A DNA stretch of 64,000 bases from Chionoecetes opilio (lineage: Eukaryota > Arthropoda > Malacostraca > Decapoda > Majidae), in contig JACEEZ010011891.1 of NCBI GenBank assembly GCA_016584305.1, positions 1 to 64,000 on the forward strand. The letters are read 5' to 3'. A model generated the notes under the pieces. That model had not been told where the DNA came from and searched no databases. It saw only the letters and a list, made by a program, of their open reading frames with translations. Shown here piece by piece: positions 46,062-57,600 of this stretch (position 1 is the stretch's first letter; every line of letters begins with the position of its first letter). Made by a program: the position numbers and the translations under genes.

Positions 46062-46679
46062 ACAGGTGGACGGTCCTGCAGGAAGCTTTAGGGATGCGGC
46101 GCGAATGCCTTAGGTCGAGCAAAAACCCCCAGCGGGGACTGTGCCTCAGCACCTGCAACAATTGACAGTCAGCCACGAGGCGCTGGGACTGTGCCCTACC
46201 CTGCAACTGGTGACAGTCAGGCCCACAGAGAGTCACCGCTGCCTTCACACTGTACCCTTGCCTGCAGGGCCCACACCCTTTTTTCCTCCCTCACTCACCC
46301 TCGGGCCTTGGGAGTAGGTTCAATTGTTTATAAAAGGGGAAATCTTTGTTACTGTGTGGTGCGACACACTCCTAAAACCACAGCCTCCCATTGACCATTT
46401 TACATTATTACTCATCCAAATTCCCATTCAAAAAAGTGACATTTTTTTACAGGGCGTTCCACCCCCTGACCCCACGTAAAAAAGACAACTGTGTACTTCC
46501 AAAGCAGACAATAGTTTTCCATGATGGGTTTTGATGACTTTTATCAAATAAGTGGGGCCCGACTTTGTCAAATTTTTAAAAACAAACCCCAATGTTTGGA
46601 GGGGATCAGCCCCTTAACCCCCTCACATTCTATAACGGTTATGCCCAAGGGGGGGCGAGAGCATATTTTGCAATACATA
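46062..46679. other. Unassigned segment
   Basis: Contains a direct repeat with CTGTGCC and GACAGTCAG..CAC (46,140 and 46,190). No gene recognised. Confidence 0.4.
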
Positions 46680-49600
46680 CTGTGATCTATGCACCCCCAA
46701 AAAAGTAGCCAGTATCGCAAAGCCTAGCAAAGTAGCGGAGTATACAAACCTAGCAAAATCGGAGTATACAAAAACCTAGCAAAGTTTCGGGTATAGCAAA
46801 GCCAAAAAGTAGCGCAGTAAGCAAAGCATGCAAAAGCGGAGTATAGCAAAGCCTAGCAAATAGCGGGGGAAATACAAAACCCAGCAAAAAGTAGCGGAGT
46901 ATAGCAAAACCTAGCAAAAGTAGCGGAGTAAGAAAACCTAGCAAAGTAGCGGGGTATAGCAAAACCTGCAAAGTAGCGGGTTAGCAAAGCATAGCAAAAG
47001 TGGCAGTAAAAGGGAAAAACCTAGCAAAATACGGAGTATAGAAAGCCTACAAAATAGCGGAGTATAGCAAAGCATAGCAAAATAAAAGGAGTATAGCAAA
47101 CATGCAAAAAGCGGAGTTACAAAGCCTAGCAAAGTAGGGAGTATAGCAAAACCTAGCAAAAGTACGGGGTATAGCAAAGCTAGCAAAGACGGAGTATAGC
47201 AAAGGCCGCAAAAATAGCGGATAACAAAAATTCAAAGTGGGAGGAAAAATGGGGTTAGAAAGAGGCAAAAAAAAAAGTATAGCAAAGCATAGCAAATTTT
47301 GGGAGTTAGCAAAGCCCTAGCAAAGTGGGGGGTATAGCAAACTGGAGCGAGTATAGAAAGAAGAAAGTGGGAGTATAGAAAGCATGCAAAAAGTAGCGGG
47401 TATAGCCCCAAAGCTAAAACAAATAGGGGGTTTTTGCAAACATAGCAAGAAACGGAGATAGCAAAGCCTAGCAAAGTACGGGGTAAGCAAAAAGAAATGG
47501 GGGTATGAAAAGCATAGCAAAGTTAACAGTAAGAAGATAAAAGTGCAGTTGCAAAAGCAAGCAAAGGGGCATATAGCCAAACTGGGGAAAAGTAGCGGAG
47601 TATGCAAAGCTGCAAAATAGCGAGAAGCAAAGAAAAAAAGGGGGAGTTGCAAAAGGCCTTTTGCAAAGACTCACCCCGGAAAGGGGCAAATAAAAATAGC
47701 AAATTTGCGGATATAGAAAAGCCAAAATAAGGCAGAAGAAAGCTTAAAAAAGTAGCGGGGGTAATAAAAGCATAGCAAAAATAGCGGATAAAAGGGAAAC
47801 ATGCAAGTAGGGAGTAAGCAAAACTAGCAAAATACGGGGTATAGCAAAACTAGCAAAATACGAGTATAGCAAAGCATACAAAGTAGCGGATTTTACAAAA
47901 CCTGCAAAGTGCGGGGGGTTTGCAAAGTACAAGTACGGTATAGCAAGCATGCAAAGTAAACGATAACAAAGCCTCAAAGTAGGAGTATGGGCATGCGTAG
48001 GCGGAAACAAAGCAACAAGTACGGATATGCAAAGGGTAGCAAAGTAGCGAGTATAGCAAAGCATAGCAAAGTAGCGCAGTATAGCAAAGCATAGAAAATA
48101 GCGGGTATGCAAAAACCAAACAAAGGCGGATTAGCAAAGCATACAAAGAAGCGCAGTATAGCAAAACTAGCAAAGTAGCGGAGTTAGAAAGGGGTAGCAA
48201 AATAGCGGTATACAAAGCAAAAGGGCAAAAAAAAAAAAAAAAAAAAAGGGGTAGCGGAGGGTACAAAACAAAAAAAAAAAAAAAGCAAAGCATAGCAAAA
48301 TAGCGGAGTATAGCAAAGGTAGCAAAGTAGCGGAGTATACAAAGCATAGCAAAAGAAAAGCGGGTGGGATATAGAAAACAAAAGCAAAAAAGTCAAAGTA
48401 GCGCATATACAAAGCAAGCAAAGTACGAGTATAGCAAAGCATGCAAAGTAGCGGAGTATAGCAACAGCAAAAGTAGCAGTATAGCAAAGCAAGCAAAATA
48501 GGAGTATAGCAAACATACAAAGTAGCGCAGTATAGCAAAACATAGCAAAAACTATAGCGCAAAAGCAAAGGGCGATAGCAACTGAAAGGCGCAGTATAGC
48601 AAAGCATAGCAAAGTAGCGCAGTATAGCAAAGCATAGCAAAGTAGCGGAGTATAGCAAAGCATAGCAAAGTAGCGGAGTATAGCAAAGCATAGCAAAGTA
48701 GCGGAGTATAGCAAAGCATAGCAAAGTAGCGGAGTATAGCAAAGCATACAAAGTAGCGCAGTATAGCAAAGCATGCAAAGTACGCAGTATAGCAAAGCAT
48801 GCAAAGTACGCAGTATAGCAAAACATAGCAAAATAGCAGTATAGCAAAAGCATAGCAAAAATAGCGCGTATAGCAAAGCATGCAAAGTACGCAGTAAAGC
48901 AAGCATAGCAAAGTAGCGCAGTATAGCAAAGCATAGCAAAGTACGCAGTTAGCAAAGGGATAGCAAGTACCAGTTAGCAAAGCTAGCAAAGTAGGGCAGT
49001 ATACCAAAGCATGAAAAGGGGCCAGTATAGCAAACATAGAAAGTAGCGCAGTATAAAGCATAGCAAAGTAAACGCCTTGAAAAGCAAGCAAAATAGCGCA
49101 GTATGCAAGCATAGCAAAGTAGCCATATGCAAAAATGCAAATAGCGCATATACAAAGCATAGCAAAGTAGCGCAGTTTGCAAGCATAGCAAAATACGCAG
49201 TATAGCAAGGGAAGCAAAGTAGCGCAGTATAGCAAGCATACAAAGTAGCGCAGTATAGCAAAGCTAGCAAAATAGCCATATAGCAAAACATAGCAAAGTA
49301 GCGCAGTATAAAAGCAAGCAAATAGCGCAGTATAAAACAAAACATAAAACCCAAAATAGCGCAGTATGCAAAAGCATAGCAAAAGCGCAGTATAAAAGCA
49401 TAGCAAGAGCGCATATAGCAAAGCATAGCAAAATAGCGCATATAGAAAGCATAGAAAGACGCAGTATAGCAAAACATAGCAAAAATAGCGCAGTATAGCA
49501 AAGTAGAAAGTAGCGCAGTATGCAAGGCATACCCAAAATGGCAGTTATAGCAAGGGTACAAATAGCGCGTATGCAAAAGCATAGCAAATAGCGAGTATAG

Positions 49601-51480
49601 CAAAACAAGCAAGTAGCGCGATAGCAAACATAGCAAAGTAGCGCAGTTAAAAAAAAAAAAAAAAAAAAAAACCCAAAAATAGCAAAGCATAAAAACAAAG
49701 TGCGCAGTATAGCAAAACATAGCAAAATAACGGGGTATAGCAAAGCATAGCAAAGTAGCGCAGTAAGCAAAGCAAGCAAAGTAGCGAGTATAGCAAAAAC
49801 ATAGCAAAAATGCGCAGTATAGCAAAAACATGCAAAGTAGCGCGATAAAAGTGCAATCCTAAAGCAAAAAATGCAAAATAATAAGCAAAGCATAGCAAAG
49901 TAGCGCAGTATAGCAAAGCATAGCAAAGTAGCGCAGTATAGCAAAGCATAGCAAAGTAGCGCAGTATAGCAAAGCATAGCAAAGTAGCGCATTTAAACAA
50001 AGCTAGCAAATAGGGCCCCAGTATGCAAAGCATGCAAAGTACGAGTATAGCAAAGCCTAGCAAAGTAGCGGAGTATAGCAAAGCATAGCAAAGTAGGAGT
50101 AACAAAGAAAAAGCAAAGTAGCGGAATAGCAAAGCATAGCAAAAATAGCGAGTATAGCAAAAGCATAGCAAAGTAGGAGTATAGCAAAAATAGCAAAGTA
50201 CGAGTATAGCAAAGCAAGCAAGTAGCCGGAGTATAGCAAAGCATAGGAAAGTAGCGAAGTATAGCAAAGCATAGCAAAATAGGGGGGGGGTATAGCAAAG
50301 ATAGCAAAGTACGGAGTATAGCAAAACATAGCAAAGTAGCGAGTTTGCAAAGATAGCAAAGTAGGGAGTATAGCAAAAACTAGCAAAGTAGCGGAGTATA
50401 GCAAGCTAGCAAAGTAGCGGAGTATAGCAAAAACATAGCAAGTAGGGGTATAGCAAAGATAGAAAGTAGCGGAGTATAGCAAAACTAGCAAAGTAGGGAG
50501 ATAGCAAAGCAAGCAAAGTACGGAGTATAGCAAAAACATGCAAAGTAGGGAGTATGGGAAAGCTAGCAAAATAGGGATATAGCAAAGCATAGAAAGTACG
50601 GAGTATCAAGCATAGGAAAATAGCGGAGTATAGAAAGCTAAAAGTAGCGGATATAGCAAAACATAGCAAAGTAGCGGAGTTAGCGCATAGCAAAGTAGCG
50701 AGTATAGCAAAGCTGCAAAAGTGCGGGGGTATAGAAAGCATAGCAATAGCGGAGTATAGCAAAAACATAGCAAAGTAGCGGGGGGTATAGCAAAGCATGG
50801 CAAAGTAGGGAGATGCAAAGCATAGCAAAATAGGGGGTATAGCAAAACATAGCAAAAAACGGAGTATAGCAAAGCATAGCAAAATACGGGATAAAAAAGC
50901 TAGCAAAGTAGCGGAGTATAGCAAAGCATAGCAAAGTAGCGGAGTATAGCAAAGCATAGCAAAGTAGCGGAGTATAGCAAAGCATAGCAAAGTAGCGGAG
51001 TATAGCAAAAACATGCAAGGGGATAAGAAGGGAAGCAAAGTACGGTATAGAAACATAAAAATAAAAAACAACAAAATAGCGGAGTATAGCAAAGCTAGAA
51101 AGTAGCGGATATGCAAACATAGCAAAAATAGCGAGTAAGCAAAAACTGCAAATTTCGGAGTATAGCAAACATACAAAATGCGAGTATAGAAAGCAAACAA
51201 AATGCGTTTTTTTAAACATACAAAGACGGGGTTAAAAAAAAAGCCTGAATAAATATGCAAACTAGCAAAAAAGTAAAAGTCACCCCAAACAAAAAACGCT
51301 TTTAAACCCCAAAGCATGCAAAATCGGGATTTTTAGCAAAATACCCAAGTACGGGGGTATTTAAGCAAAGTGCAAAGTACGATATAGAAAAAATACAAAT
51401 GCCATAAAAAGAAAGCTGAAAATAGGGAGATAAAATCGTACCCAAGTTCGGAAAAATTGTAACAAAAGCATACAAAAGTG
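46680..51480. repeat. 28 bp satellite array (4.8 kb)
   Basis: Clean units read AGTAGCGGAGTATAGC plus AAAGCATAGCAA; roughly 170 copies. A variant with GCGCAG in place of GCGGAG dominates the centre (about 48,750-49,990), while GCGGAG dominates the flanks, so the array has blocks. Runs of exact units occur at 48,600-48,740, 49,890-49,990 and 50,900-51,000; elsewhere units are indel-damaged. Minus-strand frames of up to 300 codons (cysteine, leucine, phenylalanine, tyrosine) come from the period. Confidence 0.95.
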
Positions 51481-52212
51481 TTTTTAAAAAATAAGTCCCC
51501 CTTTAAATCAAAGCACGAAAGACAAAAATTTTTGCCTCAAACCCCCTTAACCCCCTAACCCAAAAAACCCACTTAAAAAATTTTTTTTAATTTTAAAAGT
51601 TTTAAAATTTTAACCCCCTTTCCCAAAAAGTTTTTAAAAAAATTTTTTTTTGCCATGAAAAAAATACGTCCCAACCCCGGAAAAGGCCCGAGTGGGAAAA
51701 GTTTTTTAAAAATTTTTCCATTAAATTTTTTTGGCAATTTTTAAAATGGTTTTTGCAAAAAGGTTTTTTTTAAAGAAAAAAAATAAAGAAAAGGGGAAAA
51801 AAATAGGAATTTAAAACCAAAAGAAAAATTTGAGTAAAAAAAAAAATTCAAACCAAACCCCTACTCCCCCCTGAGGGGCAATTTTTTAATGTTTTAATTT
51901 TCCAAAAAAGCCTATTTTTTGGGGCCCCCCCCAAAAATTTTTGGGGAAACCCCAGCGGCCCTTTTGGGCCCCCCCGGGGGTCCCCAAATTTTTAAACCCT
52001 AAAAGTTTAAATAAAAAGGGGGGGGCCCAAAATTTACCGGGGAAAAAAAAAGGGTAAAAAAATTAGAAATATTTAGCGCCCCCGGCCCCTTTTTTTTGGG
52101 GAACCCCTTTTTAAAAGGGGGTTTTTTTTAAAAAAAAAAAAATTTTGCAGGTGGCGGCCCCCCCCCCAATCAAAATTTTTTTTTTGGGGGGGGACCAAGG
52201 GAAAAAAAAAAG
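51481..52212. other. Very noisy segment
   Basis: Inflated runs of all four bases; no feature recognisable. Confidence 0.5.
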
Positions 52213-52864
52213 GGTCCCTCCTAAAACATCGTCTAAGCTCCCTAAGGGGCCGTGAAATGCCAGACTTGCGGGAATATATTTTAGTTATCAATTTCACCAA
52301 CGTGTATTCTTTTTTCCTGGCATTATTATATATCATTGGTTTTGCAAGAGATTATTCTGCCTTATGAAAGAAAAAAATAACAAGAAATGCAAATAAATAT
52401 CGGAATTTACCGACTCAGAAAAAATATTGAGTAAAGAGAAATAAGAAATACTTACGTTCACCACTTCGTAGCTCGAAACTTCCTGAGTCAACTTTTTATG
52501 GTTTATATGCCAATAAAAGCTGATTTTTATGAGGATTCCAACGCTACCATTATAATTTTCGTATGGCCATTATAGCCAGCTCAGGACACGTTTTAAAGGG
52601 ACGACAATCCGCACGCACAGGCTGCCTGCTGAGTGGAAAGTGACACACAAACCCTTATCATTTCACATCCACTCACACGAGAGTTGACAATTAGTATATT
52701 TTATAGGTCTAGGTTGGATCTTTGACGCAGAAAATGTTGACGCAATTCTGATAAATACTTTATTTTTGGCGAGTTTTTAACTGTTTTTTGACGCAATTCG
52801 CGTCAAAAACTCAGAGTGCAGACGGGCCCATTTTGATGCGATCACGTCACCGTGCGTGAAAGGG
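52213..52864 (-). mobile_element. TTAA MITE (family T), inverted copy
   Basis: Reverse complement of 53,400-54,047 with high identity: from CGTGCGTGAAAGGG at 52,851, followed by TTAA at 52,865-52,868, back to AAGCTCCCTAAGGGG at 52,235. The far TIR is lost in noisy sequence. On the minus strand the start CCCTTTCACGCACGG is like the CCCTTT ends of piggyBac-type elements. Confidence 0.75.
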
Positions 52865-53146
52865 TTAAAATAAATACATTAAAATTTTTTAATGTGCCTA
52901 AACTGTAGTTTAAATAAAATAGATCTTTCTTGGCTAATACAGGGAGGTCCCGTCATACAAGCATTCGGTATACGAGAATCCGATGATACGAGATGCGTAA
53001 ATTAGGGTCTATTTTCAATATAGGAGATCGAAAATCCAATGATACGACATTCAAACTGGGGTGAGTATAATTATCAAGTTCAAAATGCGCGCCCTACCAC
53101 TCCCGGGCTGGACATGGGGGGATTTGGTTGACCCCAGTGAGGTCAC

Positions 53147-53345
53147 CTGTAGCAAGCCCTGATCTGAAGGGTAATTAAGCATATGGCGCGGCCTGACATT
53201 TAGGGGTAATTAGCAGGTGTGCGGTCCCAACCTTGGGACCGCAGTCAAGTCACCCCTAGCAAGGCATGACCTGAAGGGTAATTAAGCATATAGCGCGGCC
53301 TGACCTTTAGGGGTAATTAGCAGGTGTGCGGCCCCAACCTTGGGA
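53147..53345. repeat. 116 bp direct duplication
   Basis: CACCTGTAGCAAGCCCTGA to CCCAACCTTGGGACCGCAG is repeated immediately with few changes (TAATTAAGCATATGGCGCGG and TAATTAAGCATATAGCGCGG). CCAACCTTGG is itself palindromic. Confidence 0.8.
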
Positions 53346-53399
53346 CCACTACACTACCTTCTCTTTATTTTTTGCTTGTTATGCATGTTTTATGTTTAA

Positions 53400-54094
53400 A
53401 CCTTTCACACACGGTGACGCGATCGCGTCAAAACGGGCCCGTCTACAATTTGAGCTTTTGACGCGAATTGCGTCAAAAAACAGTTAAAAATTCGCCAAAA
53501 ATAAAGTATTTATCAGAATCGCGTCAACTTTTTCTGCGTCAAAGATCCAACCTAGACCTATAAAATAAACTAATTGTTAACTCTCTCGTATGAGTGGATG
53601 TGAAATGATAAGGGTTTGTGTCTCAGTTTCCACTCAGCAGGCAGCCTGTGAGTGCAGATTGTCGTCCCTTTAAAACGTGTCCCCGAGCTGGCCATACTGG
53701 CCATATGAAAATTATAATGGTAGCGTTGGAATCCTCATAAAAATCCGCTTTTATTGGCATATAAACCATAAAAAGTTGACTCAGGAAGTTTCGAGCTACG
53801 AAGTGGTGAACGTAAGTATTTCTTATTTCTCTTTACTCAATATTTTTTCTGAGTCGGTAAATTCCGCTATTTATTTGCATTTCTTGTTATTTTTCTTTCA
53901 TAAGGCAGAATAATCTCTTGCAAAACCAATGATATATAATAATGCCAGGAAAAAAGAATACACGTTGGTGAAATTGATAACATAAAAAAATAATTCGCCG
54001 CACAGTCTGGCCATTTCATGGGGCCCCTTAGGGAGCTTAAGACGGATGTCGCAGTGGACGGAGAAACTTATTAAACTTTTCGTGCGTGAAAGGG
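53400..54094 (+). mobile_element. TTAA MITE (family T), complete copy
   Basis: 695 bp between TTAA at 53,396-53,399 and 54,095-54,098; ends ACCTTTCACACACGG and (other strand) CCCTTTCACGCACGA. The uninterrupted target is visible in pogo-like copy b at about 56,245 (TTAATTAAAC on plus), so one TTAA has become two. No open frame of note; a short frame at 53,677-53,913 shows no domain. piggyBac-type by target and ends (inferred). Confidence 0.85.
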
Positions 54095-54357
54095 TTAATT
54101 AATGTGCAATTATGTTATTTTGTGTGCTATTTTCTCTTTCAGAATGCTTTTTCTACAGAATAGGTAGTACAGTGTGGGTAATATAGACGCTGTGTGTTTG
54201 TTGTGTTTGCTAGAGTTTATTTTAGCTTGAAAAAATTTTCTTTTCTTTTTCTCTTTTTTTAATTGATGGAACCAAACCTATATTTTACCATTAGTTATGT
54301 GTTTCGTTATAAGAGATTTGAACCTAACTGCTCGTATCTTCGGGACCTCCCTGTACA

Positions 54358-54531
54358 GTGTTTTCTTAGGTAGCAAAAAATCGCAAAGCAAAATTTTTTG
54401 GGATCGCAGTATCGCGTATCGTTTTAAGAAAATCCGAAAAAGTAGCGGAGTATCGCGTATCGAACTAGCGGGGAAAAAGCATCGCAGTATCGTTATCGCA
54501 GTACCAAAAAAAAGTATCGCGCCCACCTCTG
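54358..54531 (-). mobile_element. hAT-like terminal fragment (CGATA-rich)
   Basis: Minus strand begins CAGAGGTGGGCGCGATAC and continues with repeated GCGATAC and ACTGCGAT motifs. CAGAGGTGGGC is a start seen in many hAT-type elements (family knowledge). The segment contains AGTAGCGGAGTAT, identical over 13 bp to the 28 bp satellite. The partner end was not found. Confidence 0.4.
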
Positions 54532-55119
54532 GTTATGTGTCATTCGAGAAGTGATGCCTGGAACACCTATGACGTGCCATTCAGCCCTCCGCGGCAGAGA
54601 AATATTCGCCTAAAATCGATAAATAACGCTATCTGCGTCATTTTTTGGCAAGTGTTCAGTAAGCTGATCTATTTGTAAATTAATTATCTGGCAGCCCTCT
54701 CTCAGCATTCTTATGGTAGAGCGCAGATCAAATATTATAGTTGCCTCCCGGCAGTCAGCCTGTCAGGGCGTTGTGAGCGGCGGTGGTTTAAAGGCCCCAC
54801 CGGGGACTCAAGTGTCTGCGTTCAGTGCTTTAACGTGTATTTGTTGCATAATATATCTATGAGAACGACCTGTCAGTACATATTTAATGAGGATCATGAT
54901 AGTATGTAGTACTGGAAATAGGCTACATATTCCTGTAACGTTGATAACGGACAGTTCAAGCTCATGAACGAAGTTTATAGCGATCTATATCCTATATAGC
55001 CTATTAGCTTAAATGGCTGACGTGTGTGTTAGCGAGGTTATGATATAGAAAGTCAAACTATACAGTGCGAGTTGACTTTTATATGAATTGTACACACGGG
55101 TAATTTTGTTATATATATA
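54532..55119. other. Unassigned segment
   Basis: Ordinary composition, no coding region or repeat recognised. Confidence 0.4.
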
Positions 55120-55186
55120 CACTAAACCCTTCATGTTCGCGGGCTTAAGGCTCGCGGATTTGATTACTCGCGGGTTTTCAACCCCC

Positions 55187-55251
<65 letters not shown>

Positions 55252-55942
55252 TTTTACTCCCTCCCAATTGCTTGCTCTCTACAGGGGCCTTATCCGCCCA
55301 TGTATGGAGTATGTCTCACATGTTTGGGGAGGATCCACTCATACAGCTCTCCTAAACAGGGTTGAGTCAAAATCTTTTCGTCTCATCAACTCCTCTCCTC
55401 TGACTGACTGTCTTCAATCTTTAAATCACCGTCGCAATGTTGCTTCTCTTGCTCTCTTCTACCGTTACTTTCATGCTCACGCTCTTCTGAACTTGCTAAC
55501 TGCATGCCTCCCCCACTCCCGCAGCTCGCTGCACAAGACTTTTACTCATTCTCATCCTATTCGTCCATCTTCCTAATGCAAGAGTTAATCAGTATCTACT
55601 CTTTCATCCCTTTCACTGGTAAAAATCTGGAACTCTCTTCCTGTTTCTATTTTTCCACTTTCCTATGAACTTAAATCTTTTCAAAAGAAGAGTAACAAGA
55701 CACCTCCCGAACTAAATTGGCTCACCCCTCTGTTTTTATTTTATTCTCTTACTGTCTTCTTTATAGGGACTGGCAACTAAGCGGGCTTTGTGTTACCCAT
55801 TTTTGTTGTGCCCTTGGCCAGTTCCTTGTCATGTATAAAAAAAAAAAAAAGGGTAAATGAATGACTAATGTCATGCTCGCGGATTTACGCTAATCGCGGG
55901 TGTCTCTGTTCCCTAACCCCCGCGAACAGGAAGGGTTTATTG
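55120..55942. mobile_element. TIR element, copy c (pogo-like), split by a LINE tail
   Basis: Ends CACTAAACCCTTCATGTTCG and, on the other strand, CAATAAACCCTTCCTGTTCG, each bordered by TA; further inside GGATTTGATTACTCGCGGG matches the complement of CCCGCGATTAGCGTAAATCC. TIRs of this wording and TA targets fit pogo/Tigger-like elements. The interior is almost entirely the LINE fragment that follows. Confidence 0.65.
55255..55851 (+). pseudogene. Jockey-like LINE 3' fragment with poly-A
   Basis: Reads SQLLALYRGLIRPCMEY, VSHVWGGSTHTALLNRVES, FRLINS, NVASLALFYRYFHAH, the thumb and post-RT part, in one frame up to a stop at 55,576. The 3' UTR GGGACTGGCAACTAAGCGGG ... CCTTGTCATGT ends in an A run at 55,838. 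Same family as 39,150-40,960 but cleaner; a T run plus TTA repeats (55,194-55,250) precede it. Confidence 0.85.
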
Positions 55943-55964
55943 TATATATATATATATATATATA
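55943..55964. repeat. (TA)n tract joining two TIR elements
   Basis: About eleven TA units lie exactly between element c (ends 55,942) and element b (starts 55,965); a longer TA tract follows element b. Confidence 0.9.
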
Positions 55965-57491
55965 CAGGGAGGTCCCGAAGATACGAGCAGTTAGGTTCCA
56001 ACTGGCATACTCGTAAAGCGAAATCTCGTATAACGAAACACATAACTAATGGTAAAATATAGGTTTGGTTCCAGGACCCCATCAAACAAAGGGAAAAAAA
56101 AAAAAAAAAGTTTTTCAAGCTAAAATAAACTATAGCAAACACAACAAACACACAGCGTCTATATTACCTACACTGTACTACCTATTCTGTAGAAAAACCA
56201 TTCTGAAAGAGAAAATAGCAAACAAAATAACATAACTGCACATTAATTAAACATAAAACATAAATGATGTCATCAAGCTCATCATCAGTCACCAGCCAAT
56301 GACAAACTGTTTTTAAAACTTCTCGACCAATCACAAGTCAGCGAGACATATTTCCGGGCAAGAATGGCATGCCAGACTGCCTCGCTGCCCTCTGTCCCCG
56401 TCATCCCAAACTAATTCTCGTTTTATTCGGAATGCTTGCGTTTTAAGGAGTTTTAATGTATCAGATAGTAAGATGTATAAGTAAAAAGCCTGTGTTGCTA
56501 GTGTTTTGGTGTTAGAAGGTGTGTATGTGGGTTGAAATAGTTAATATTTGTGTTATGGGGCGGTGGGGCAGCGGCAAGAATTTCTCCGTCACTCACTGCC
56601 CCAGCAGTCACCTCATCATAACATCTTTAAATCACCCTTATTTAAGGTGACACACGGTGCTACATTGATTTAGATAATGATACGTGTATATAACATCTCA
56701 CCATAATCACTTAAGTTGTATAATAACGAGTGATAAGACGTTTAAGCCTGCCCAAACCTACAGTGGCGGAGGAGGTGGCGGCTCCAGCGGCCAGCCGCCA
56801 CTCAAAACTTTTGAGTAAGAACCCGGCCGTCATCCGCCTCACCTGTGCCTTCCTGAAGAAGACAGTCAGCTCCCATGCCTGTGATAGCACCATAGGATAT
56901 CACCAGGGATCATAGGATTCCTCAAGGGGTTCTCGCTCCCCTACTAAATATTACCAAAGACATCTATCTCCCTTGGTCTAGTGGTGTTGATATCCACCTC
57001 ACGGGCTTCATGGGCTGGCTCATGCTGCTGCTGCTGCTGCCAAAGGCCGCGCTGCCAAACGTGGATGAGTCCCTTGCTTGTATTTCATCTCTTTTCTCAT
57101 ATATATGAATGATATCCATCAAATGCAATCATATGTCTACATTCACCTAGAGAAATGATATTTCATAGCATACCAAAACAATAATAAGCGAGCCTGGAGA
57201 CTTCCTACCTCTGCTAATACCAGTCTCGAGCAGTCGTTGGCCAGTCTGCACGTTATTTTCAGATTGATTATCGTACAACCTTAGGTAAAATCATATAGTC
57301 AGTAAATGTTTATAATTTTAGTAAATAACTTGTAATTTACTTTAGTAAATAACTTGGTAATTATACTCACCCCAGTTTGAATGTCGTAACATTGGATTTT
57401 CGATCTCGTATATTGAAAATAGACCCTAATTTACACATCTCGTATCATCAGATTCTCGTATATCGAATGCTCGTATAACGGGACCTCCCTG
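55965..57491 (+). mobile_element. pogo/Tigger-like TIR element, copy b
   Basis: 1.53 kb with ends CAGGGAGGTCCCGAAGATAC and (other strand) CAGGGAGGTCCCGTTATACG, inserted in a TA microsatellite. The left 300 bp and right 200 bp correspond to copy a in inverse order. The interior (about 56,300-57,330) contains short open frames and a GCT run at 57,027 but no transposase motif I can recognise, so it is taken as non-autonomous. Confidence 0.75.
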
Positions 57492-57583
<92 letters not shown>

Positions 57584-57600
57584 TATATATATATATACAA
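57492..57600. repeat. (TA)n microsatellite
   Basis: TA repeats with few interruptions, right border of element b. Confidence 0.95.

Larger units (their letters stand above)
52940..54353 (-). mobile_element. pogo/Tigger-like TIR element, copy a (contains a TTAA MITE)
   Basis: Ends CAGGGAGGTCCCGTCATAC (52,940) and, on the other strand, CAGGGAGGTCCCGAAGATAC (54,353), each bordered by TA. Its left 110 bp equal the right end of copy b (57,491 inwards) and its right end equals the left end of copy b, so it is copy b inverted. The inside carries a tandem 116 bp duplication and the MITE at 53,400-54,094. No transposase seen. Confidence 0.75.

Noticed and set aside
47744..51317. Minus-strand open frames of 240-306 codons rich in C, L, F, Y
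   Set aside because: They follow the 28 bp satellite period (84 bp = 28 codons) and exist in several frames at once; composition is set by the repeat.
46680..51480. 28 bp repeats as a CRISPR array
   Set aside because: Units are directly adjacent with no unique spacers and the genome is eukaryotic.
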